Shown in pieces: positions 58,632 through 64,000 of a stretch of 64,000 nt of DNA. The notes beneath the pieces are model-generated. The model ran no database searches. It worked only from the letters and a program-made list of their open reading frames with translations, and had not been told where the DNA came from. Both the position numbers and the translations under genes were made by a program. This stretch comes from Glycocaulis alkaliphilus (GTDB lineage Bacteria > Pseudomonadota > Alphaproteobacteria > Caulobacterales > Maricaulaceae), in contig NZ_CP018911.1 in assembly GCF_004000605.1 (NCBI RefSeq), positions 682,001 through 746,000 of the forward strand, written 5' to 3'. Each line of letters starts with the position of its first letter. Within the stretch, counting starts at the first letter, position 1.

Positions 58632-58899
58632 CTCCCCTCTGACCACAGAGTAGGGGCGTGTCATGCGCCCGCTAGCGCCAGTCAGACAAGGGCTGGAGGC
58701 GTCGAAGTGACCCATGTGGGTCATGCAGTGCGCAAAGTCACGGCTCCGGCCCTGTGATGGCAGGGGAAGGCGCGGGGGTACCCGGAAACTCCCCGGCGCA
58801 TTCTGGTAGAAAAATCTGAGGGGCCGTCTGATAGGAGGCGGGGAGGCCATCACCCCCCCCCGCCACCCTGTCAGAAAGCCAGCCAGAAAGGCGAGGGCC

Positions 58900-59145
58900 T
58901 CAGTCGGCTCCCGTCCCCTGTGCCAGCCGGTCCAGAGCCATCAAGGCCGCGTCGAGAGGGTCCAGCTCCCCGGCCAGCCGGTCGAGGTCAGTCGCTATCC
59001 CGGCCTTGGCCAGCTCTAGCCGGTCCATGTCTGAGGTAATTCTGCCCGCCTGTGCGGCCAGCTCGATACGGAGGGCTGTGATCGCCGCCCCGTCCCCTTG
59101 CCCGGCCTTGGCCATCGCGAAGGCCCGGTCTGTCAGTGTGTCCAT
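58900..59145 (-). CDS. Small helical protein of the island
   Basis: The 81-residue protein starts MDTLTDRAFAMAKAGQGDGA and is almost entirely helix-forming, with heptad-like Leu/Ala spacing (ITSDMDRLELAKAGIATDLDRLAGELDPLDAALMALDRL in part). AAAGGAA sits 8 nt before the ATG. It is acidic and has no membrane segment. I recognise no family; a coiled-coil accessory or regulatory protein of the element is possible. It is divergent from the serine recombinase. Confidence 0.6.
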   Translation of the reverse strand: MDTLTDRAFAMAKAGQGDGAAITALRIELAAQAGRITSDMDRLELAKAGIATDLDRLAGELDPLDAALMALDRLAQGTGAD

Positions 59146-59357
59146 GCGTGGCGTTCCTTTCGTTGATACGCAGCCTGAGAGGCCACGCTAGACGCAGGCC
59201 GGTAACGGTCAAGCCGTTGAGCTGTATGAGCTATCTCCCGTTCATCGCGACGTGGCGAGCGTCTCTGGCGCGGCCCCTGTATGGCCTAAAGACGCGCTGG
59301 GAGGGCCTAGCGGCGGCACAGGCCGGGCAGAGCTGCACAGGCCTCGGCATTCCCGAT

Positions 59358-59392
59358 TGTTACGTACACAACCAACGTTGCATTCCGTAACA
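59358..59392. promoter_or_regulatory. Dyad site upstream of the serine recombinase
   Basis: TGTTACG at 59358-59364 and CGTAACA at 59386-59392 are exact inverted repeats, with a palindromic AACGTT at 59374-59379 between them. It lies about 50 nt before the recombinase start. It could be an operator or the crossover (res-like) site of the recombinase. Confidence 0.55.
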
Positions 59393-59442
59393 GAACGATG
59401 CTAGAAGCCCTCTCACAGTCAGCCGTGAGGGAGGCAGGGGCC

Positions 59443-60105
59443 ATGCTCCAGTTCGTTATCTACCGCCGCGTATCCACAGAAGAGCAAGGCCGCTCTGGCC
59501 TAGGGCTGGAGGCGCAGGACCGGGACATTGCCCTGTTTCTGGAGACCTACGCGGAGACGCCCTTCGAGGTCATCGGGGAGTTCACGGACGTACTCTCCGG
59601 CAAGGGGGATGATCGGCCTCAGTTACAGGCCGCGCTGGACCTAGTGCGCAGCCGGGGGGCAACCCTGCTAGTCGCCAAGCTCGACCGCCTCAGCCGCAAG
59701 GTCTCGTTCATCGCCTCGATCATGGACGACAAGCGTGTGAACCTCCGGGTGGCGTCCATGCCCTACGCGGACAAGTTCTCCCTGCACATCTACGCCGCGC
59801 TGGCAGAGCAAGAGCGGGAGTTCATTTCCCTGCGCACGAAGCAGGCCCTAGCTGCCGCTAAGGCGCGGGGCGTGAAGCTGGGGGGCGACAGGGGCAACAT
59901 AGCCCAGATCAACGCGGCCAAGCGTGCCAAGGCCGATGCCTTCGCTGAGACCGTCGAGGGGATCGTGAAGCCGCTCAAGGAGCGCGGGGCGACACTCCGG
60001 GAGATCGCTGAGGCCCTCAACGCCGCTGGCGTCCAGACGCGAGGCGGAGGGCGCTGGCATCCCAACACCGTGAGCCGCGTGGTGGCGAGGCTGGAGGCGG
60101 CGTGA
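59443..60105 (+). CDS. Serine recombinase (resolvase/invertase family)
   Basis: The 220-residue protein has a resolvase domain with the nucleophile Ser11 in IYRRVSTEEQGRSGLGL, then AKLDRLSR and EREFISLRTKQALAAAKARG (the helix with catalytic Arg and dimer contacts). The C-terminal ERGATLREIAEALNAAGVQTRGGGRW segment resembles the DNA-binding helix-turn-helix of this family. GAGGGAGG is 8 nt before ATG 59443; the ATG at 59398 is less well served. It may resolve dimers, invert DNA or assist mobility of the island. 27 nt separate it from the convergent OLD gene. Confidence 0.92.
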   Translation: MLQFVIYRRVSTEEQGRSGLGLEAQDRDIALFLETYAETPFEVIGEFTDVLSGKGDDRPQLQAALDLVRSRGATLLVAKLDRLSRKVSFIASIMDDKRVNLRVASMPYADKFSLHIYAALAEQEREFISLRTKQALAAAKARGVKLGGDRGNIAQINAAKRAKADAFAETVEGIVKPLKERGATLREIAEALNAAGVQTRGGGRWHPNTVSRVVARLEAA

Positions 60106-60132
60106 GGGAGAGACACTCTGCCATTTTCCACC

Positions 60133-61947
60133 TTACGCTTCAGGCTCTGGCAACGGGAGTAGGTCGCGGACTATCTGCTCCATCGCTGCGTTGATATTCA
60201 TGGCTTCAGAGAAAAATTGTTTGGCGTGGTGCTGATCCTTGAAGTGGTGCGGCAGTCCAAGTAGGTCCTCGAGCTTGTTTGGTAAACGCGCAACACGGTT
60301 ACCGTTTAGCTGCTCCAAAATCGCAGCGTTTTTCGGTTCGGCATCATTGTGTCCGTCCATTTCAAGTAGAACCGAGTAATTCATGTCGAAAGCATTCATG
60401 ATACGTTGAAACTTAGGCACATCACCTTTGCCCGAGGCCACAATTATCGAAACCGACATCTCATCGGGAAGTTCTTCAATAATCCCCAACTTCCTTGCGG
60501 TCGCAATAAACCCCACTTCATCTTCGGGTCCTTCAACAATGATGGCATAGCGAGAAAAAAATACCTCATTATGCTTCAATCCAAACGAGGTCAGGGTTTT
60601 AAATGACTTCCTGTCCTCAGGTGAACCAAGAACGAGCCGAGCGGCTTGCGTTACTATCGTTCCAGTCCTGGCATCAGGTTTTGATACAATGCCTATGCGT
60701 TGATAGTTCCACACTTCAACAAAAGACGGCGAGTGGGTGGTATAAATTACTTGATCGCTCACGCCCGAACCAGCGTCGTCATCTTCCGAACCAGCAAACT
60801 CGCGCAGAACGCGAAATATGAGCCGCTGGCTTTGTGGGTGTATGTATAACTCCGGCTCTTCGATTGCCAAGATTATAGGCCGGTGGTTGTCGCCGTCTCG
60901 AAGCCGCGCGCCATCAATCAACATTTGGAGGAGGGAGAACACTACATTGCGCTGCATCCCGTGTCCCTTGTCGAGGACATCAGTTAGGACGCCGTCATCG
61001 ATCCTAATTGCAACGCCCCGCCCAAAAATCTCTTTGGGAGCCTCGACCTGCACCTCCAGCTTCACAGAGGCCACGCTTGGCATCAGCTTTTTCATGACGT
61101 CACGAAGAGAGACTTCAGCCGCGCTGAGAGCCTCCAAGCGGCGCGGCGCTCCTTCATCGCTCGAGAAATTGAGAAGCGCACGCACACGTTCAAGCGCTTC
61201 CTCTAGCTCTATGTGACGGGGGTCCTTCCCTATAATGCGTTCTGATAGATCGGCCATCAGTCGACGGAACACTGTTGACGAGGAGCGCCGATCAATTTCA
61301 TCCGAATAGTCGGTAATAGCGGGTAGCAGATAGATTTCCGGCAAAGCTGAAAGTAAGTTTTGAGGCAGGCCTAGGGCTTGGGTTTCCCCTAGTTCCGGTT
61401 CGTCATACTCAACGTCATTTTCTTCTAAATATCTTTTCAATCCAGCTTCGTAGCTTGCCTTATTTACCTTGCCGTCAGTACCTTGAACATATTCCAGTAT
61501 CCCATTTTTTTTTGCAATTTCTTGCCACTTCGGCCTCCCGTCTCCCGCGCTCAGCTTCTTCACGGACAGCCATTCGTCACGCGGTTCCGCTTGGTAGCCG
61601 TGGTAGTCTGACCTTACGGTTGTTCTGCCTCGAGCCTTATCTTCTTGGACATGCAGTTCTTTCCGCAAGACTACCTTGTCGCCGATGATGTATGGACGCA
61701 GCCGTCGCTTTTCTCCTTCGCTTAACTCTGAGAACTCGCACTCGATGGCGCACAAGGCATTCACATCGTTAAAGTCGTCAGCAGCCATGCCACCAGCACC
61801 GCTAGTGAGGAAGCATTGTAGGGCTTTCAGTAGGTTGCTTTTCCCACAGTTGTTTTCGCCAACGAAAGCTTGTAACGGCTCAATTCGGATAGTGCCGCTA
61901 TCACGGATCGAACGAAAGTTCTGAACCCGAATACTAGAAAGGCGCAT
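60133..61947 (-). CDS. OLD-family ATP-dependent endonuclease (AAA ATPase plus TOPRIM)
   Basis: The 604-residue protein starts MRLSSIRVQNFRSIRDSGTI. Walker A is at residues 30-37 (GENNCGKS), and the ATPase closes with AIEEPELYIHPQSQR (Walker B) and YTTHSPSFVEV. The TOPRIM nuclease domain follows, with acidic motifs VEGPEDE near 472 and LEMDGHND near 531. This is the layout of OLD nucleases, first known from phage P2 interference. No UvrD-like helicase is adjacent, so it is a class 1, stand-alone form and not Gabija. The gene is A+T-richer than its surroundings. AGGGGG precedes the ATG. Confidence 0.93.
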   Translation of the reverse strand: MRLSSIRVQNFRSIRDSGTIRIEPLQAFVGENNCGKSNLLKALQCFLTSGAGGMAADDFNDVNALCAIECEFSELSEGEKRRLRPYIIGDKVVLRKELHVQEDKARGRTTVRSDYHGYQAEPRDEWLSVKKLSAGDGRPKWQEIAKKNGILEYVQGTDGKVNKASYEAGLKRYLEENDVEYDEPELGETQALGLPQNLLSALPEIYLLPAITDYSDEIDRRSSSTVFRRLMADLSERIIGKDPRHIELEEALERVRALLNFSSDEGAPRRLEALSAAEVSLRDVMKKLMPSVASVKLEVQVEAPKEIFGRGVAIRIDDGVLTDVLDKGHGMQRNVVFSLLQMLIDGARLRDGDNHRPIILAIEEPELYIHPQSQRLIFRVLREFAGSEDDDAGSGVSDQVIYTTHSPSFVEVWNYQRIGIVSKPDARTGTIVTQAARLVLGSPEDRKSFKTLTSFGLKHNEVFFSRYAIIVEGPEDEVGFIATARKLGIIEELPDEMSVSIIVASGKGDVPKFQRIMNAFDMNYSVLLEMDGHNDAEPKNAAILEQLNGNRVARLPNKLEDLLGLPHHFKDQHHAKQFFSEAMNINAAMEQIVRDLLPLPEPEA

Positions 61948-62092
61948 GCCCACCCCCTGCGATTGCCAAGTCGAGGTTAACAGCGGTTAGACGTCGCCGC
62001 CAGCGTGATCAAAAATGTCTTCAGAACTGCGACTAACGTCTCCTCAACGACGCCCAGTGATCAGAAGCAGGTGGACAACTGGTCGACGATGC

Positions 62093-62112
62093 CCCACAAA
62101 CTGTCCCACAAG
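62093..62112 (+). repeat. Right inner repeat, probable integrase arm site
   Basis: CCCACAAACTGTCCCACAAG differs at one base from the left copy at 56478-56497 and has the same orientation. It lies 81 nt inside the right core. The stretch 61948-62193 holds no gene besides this repeat. Confidence 0.7.
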
Positions 62113-62193
62113 AAATCGGGGGCGCTTCAGGGCGGGCCAGTTAAGCATCAGAAATATATAGCATGCGGGGCATGCTGGTAACGGGGCGGGCTG

Positions 62194-62211
62194 GTCTCTC
62201 TCCCGCTACCA
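62194..62211 (+). other. attR core
   Basis: An exact copy of the 18-bp tRNA 3' end (GTCTCTCTCCCGCTACCA). The bases before it do not form a tRNA, so this is the duplicated attachment core at the far end of the island. Confidence 0.9.
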
Positions 62212-62258
62212 TGTTTCCGATGACAGATTTTGTGGCCGGAGCCGGGAAGACCGGCAGT

Positions 62259-62660
62259 TCAGGGCGCGGCTTGCAAGAACGGGTCATCCGCCTCGATGCC
62301 TATAAATACCGCAGCTTCGTTCCAGTTGCTGAAAGCGCGGGCCTTAACACCCATCGAGGTCAGCTGGCGCGTGGCATGGGCGGCCCGCATCAACGTGCCT
62401 GGCGAGTAGATATAGGCAACGCTGTCGAGTTTCGACACCTCTGGCAGGATGAACCGGAAGAAGTCCGTATACTGCTCAGGTGTCAGGCTGGGTTCGGCGG
62501 CGCGATAATCAATCACCAGCGCGGAGTATTTGCCGCCTGCAAGCCGGTCGATGAGCTTTTGCCCGTTGCGCATGGACGCCTCAAAGGTCGTGCGTCCCAG
62601 CACGGCCGCATAACGGCAACCCGGCGCTGGATCGCACGCGAAAATCTTGGGTTCACTCAT
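62259..62660 (-). CDS. Hypothetical protein, possibly STAS/SpoIIAA-like
   Basis: The 133-residue soluble protein starts MSEPKIFACDPAPGCRYAAV. It alternates beta strands and helices (SALVIDYRAAEPSLTPEQY, LDSVAYIYSPGTLMRAAH, KARAFSNWNEAAVFIG), which recalls SpoIIAA-like STAS proteins of alphaproteobacteria, in which a Trp-x-E-A segment near the end is common. The assignment is tentative. The ribosome binding site is weak. It lies just outside the island, 48 nt from attR. Confidence 0.65.
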   Translation of the reverse strand: MSEPKIFACDPAPGCRYAAVLGRTTFEASMRNGQKLIDRLAGGKYSALVIDYRAAEPSLTPEQYTDFFRFILPEVSKLDSVAYIYSPGTLMRAAHATRQLTSMGVKARAFSNWNEAAVFIGIEADDPFLQAAP

Positions 62661-62773
62661 ATATCTGTCCGCCCGGCCAGAAATCAGTGTTCAGTCTAGG
62701 TGAGTCGCCCGAAGTAAGAACGAATTATTCTACATATGTGTGAAACGGCGGTGCCCGCGATCGCTGGCCCCGG

Positions 62774-64000
62774 TCAGGTGCTTGCTCCGGTCCGGCTCAG
62801 TGCCAGGCGGACGAGCCGCTGCTCCAGCCGCTCTTTGAGGCTGGCAGGCTGCATCAGCTTCATGCGTTCAAGTTCGCCGGCAAAGCGGTGCGGTGCAGGT
62901 GCATGCAAGAGCGCCGAAGCAATCAGGCCGGCGCGTGCCTTCCAGCCCGCATTGCGCTGCGCCAGCCATTCCAGCGCTTCGCGCAAGGCCTGCTCGGTTT
63001 CGGTCAAATCGCTGCCAAACGGGAATTTTACCAGCGTGCCGGCCGACATGGCGGGCTGAAGGCGCGTTGCGAGCTGTTGGGGTGTGTTTTGCCGCGCACT
63101 GTCCGGCAGGGCGTAGTCCGCTTCAACCTTTCCGGCGGCCTTCGCCTCATCCAGGAACGCGTCCTGAAAGCGGCTGTCGGCAATCTGCGCCAGGGCGATG
63201 GCGACTTCACGGTCGGTGCGCCCGCGCAGGTCAGCTACGCCGTATTCGGTAACGACAATGTCGCGCAGATGGCGCGGCACGGTCACCTCGCCGCCGGTCC
63301 ACACGATATTGGAACGTGTCTCGCCACCGGTCTGGCGCGTCGCACGCACCAGGATGATGGACCGCGCCCCTACCAGCTCGTGGGCCATGGCGGAGAAATT
63401 GTACTGCCCGCCCACACCGCTCACTACGCGCCCGTCGGCCAGCGTATCGGAGATCGCCGCGCCGCGCCCGTTGACCATCATGGCGGTGTTGATGAAGCGC
63501 GCGTGCTGGCGCTGCAGGCGGGCCAGTTCCTCGTGACCGTAAAGATCATTGACGCGCGCCACGGACGTCATGTCGATGCGCGCGCGCTCAGCATCGCTCA
63601 GCTTGCGCAAACGGTCATAGAGCTCGCCCGGACCGGCAAAGAAGCCGCCATGCAGGGCGATGCCCTCTTCGCCGCGCAGGCTCGCCGGGTCTGCCAGCAA
63701 GGCCTGCTGGCGCGCAATATCATCGCTCACGCGGCGCGTCAGCAGCCCGCTCTGGAAAAGGTCCAGCAGGCCAAGCGTCAGCATTTCGCTGCAGCCGTAC
63801 AAACCCTCGTGGAACGGCTCCAGACCGCCGCACTGTCCGGCAAGTGTCATGTCCGCGCCCATTGTCTCGATCGCGCTGCGCCAGGCGGTATTGTCGAGAT
63901 GGCGCAATTTAAGGGCCGCCGCCACGGCGTCCGAGAGAGCACCGATCCCGGTTTGCAGCGTGCCGCCATCGCGCACCAGCGTGCTGACATGCAGCCCGAT
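62774..64000 (-). CDS. Acetyl-CoA hydrolase/transferase family protein (N-terminus beyond window)
   Basis: The frame is open to the last base, so the start is outside the window; 408 residues are visible. The C-terminal domain of the acetyl-CoA hydrolase/CoA-transferase family is clear: VSGVGGQYNFSAMAHELVGARSI, IVTEYGVADLRGRTDREVA, and the upstream GGLEPFHEGLYGCSEML with a Glu position suited to the covalent CoA intermediate. Substrate (acetate, butyrate, 4-hydroxybutyrate) cannot be set. It fits with the CoA metabolism genes upstream. Confidence 0.85.
   Translation of the reverse strand: MGLHVSTLVRDGGTLQTGIGALSDAVAAALKLRHLDNTAWRSAIETMGADMTLAGQCGGLEPFHEGLYGCSEMLTLGLLDLFQSGLLTRRVSDDIARQQALLADPASLRGEEGIALHGGFFAGPGELYDRLRKLSDAERARIDMTSVARVNDLYGHEELARLQRQHARFINTAMMVNGRGAAISDTLADGRVVSGVGGQYNFSAMAHELVGARSIILVRATRQTGGETRSNIVWTGGEVTVPRHLRDIVVTEYGVADLRGRTDREVAIALAQIADSRFQDAFLDEAKAAGKVEADYALPDSARQNTPQQLATRLQPAMSAGTLVKFPFGSDLTETEQALREALEWLAQRNAGWKARAGLIASALLHAPAPHRFAGELERMKLMQPASLKERLEQRLVRLALSRTGAST

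Larger units (their letters stand above)
57880..58899. other. Repeat-rich stretch without a convincing gene
   Basis: About 1 kb between the integrase stop and the small minus-strand gene has no frame with family similarity or good codon bias. It holds many short repeats: TCCCTAAG at about 57905, 58369 and 58383; paired CTCAGAGG near 58453-58472; GACGTC several times; CCTAGG at 58246, 58429, 58441 and 58547. A TGACCCA/TGGGTCA palindrome lies at 58708-58723. The pattern suggests a control, origin or transfer region, or decayed DNA. No known RNA family was recognised. Confidence 0.6.
56404..62211. mobile_element. tRNA-integrated genomic island with OLD nuclease cargo
   Basis: The island is bounded by direct 18-bp repeats that match the tRNA 3' end (56404-56421 and 62194-62211). 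It contains a tyrosine integrase next to the tRNA, a repeat-rich non-coding segment, a small helical protein, a serine recombinase and an OLD-family nuclease. Base and codon use differ from the flanks: the OLD gene is visibly richer in A+T, and CTAG is frequent in the left half. No replication, conjugation or phage structural gene is present, so mobility would depend on the integrase and helper elements. Confidence 0.9.

Noticed and set aside
58548-58853. 101-codon minus-strand frame in the island
   Set aside because: Pro/Ser/Arg-rich, no ribosome binding site, and it runs through the repeats of the non-coding segment.
57880-59442. Retron, CRISPR array or group II intron in the island
   Set aside because: No reverse transcriptase, no regularly spaced repeat-spacer pattern and no cas gene were found; the repeats are short and irregular.
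61905-61930. LexA-like GTTC pair near the OLD start
   Set aside because: On the minus strand the two GTTC units are 9 nt apart rather than 7, and they lie in the coding sequence.
60133-61947. Gabija-type two-gene defence system
   Set aside because: Gabija needs a UvrD-like helicase beside the OLD-type nuclease. The neighbours are a serine recombinase and the island end.
62194-62211. Possible second tRNA gene at the right end of the island
   Set aside because: Only the last 18 bases match; no D-arm or anticodon arm precedes them, so it is an attachment core.

Overview
The window is about 63-65% G+C (impression from reading, not counted) and carries a division and cell wall (dcw) cluster in alphaproteobacterial order, followed by lpxC, bamD, recN and ligA. 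The GTTC-N7-GTTC LexA-type box, a CtrA-type TTAA-N7-TTAA box before ftsZ, meso-DAP-type MurE and glycine-to-betaine methyltransferases all suggest a marine or halotolerant, dimorphic-type alphaproteobacterium near Hyphomonadales/Maricaulales. That placement is inference; no 16S rRNA is present.

Layout. 1-390: end of an AmpD/AmiD-like amidase. 622-1034: RNase P RNA with its own promoter. 1080-1262: control region with a LexA-like box and three MraZ boxes. 1263-19963: mraZ-rsmH-ftsL-ftsI-murE-murF-mraY-murD-ftsW-murG-murC-(repeat)-murB-ddl-ftsQ-ftsA-ftsZ, mostly joined by 4-nt overlaps, ended by a strong terminator. 20180-25917: lpxC, bamD, recN, ligA. 26061-43148: mostly minus-strand housekeeping and accessory genes: a leucine-type dehydrogenase, a uracil-DNA glycosylase-like protein, a sulfide:quinone oxidoreductase-like flavoprotein with a palindromic operator, a nucleoside transporter, folate pabB/pabC, a SulP transporter, AMP nucleosidase and a phosphodiesterase lipoprotein. 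A plus-strand MHYT-GGDEF-EAL protein lies among them. 43322-45895: a fused aspartate kinase/diaminopimelate decarboxylase. 46743-51871: fatty-acid and CoA enzymes around a two-gene glycine betaine pathway. 51899-56229: envelope proteins and a chemoreceptor.

56404-62211: a compact 5.8 kb genomic island inserted in the 3' end of a CAT-anticodon tRNA gene. Both 18-bp attachment cores and a matching pair of 20-bp inner repeats are visible. It carries a tyrosine integrase, about 1 kb of repeat-rich DNA without a convincing gene, a small helical protein, a serine recombinase and an OLD-family ATPase/TOPRIM nuclease, a likely phage-defence cargo. After the island come a small hypothetical protein and the start-truncated end of an acetyl-CoA hydrolase/transferase.

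Across the window lie four copies of a roughly 110-bp, four-hairpin intergenic repeat (428, 14001, 25944, 48609). One sits inside the dcw operon, between murC and murB, and ends at the murB ribosome binding site. The clearest candidates for new biology are this repeat in the dcw operon, the LexA-type box in front of the division cluster, and the OLD island with its unusual non-coding segment.
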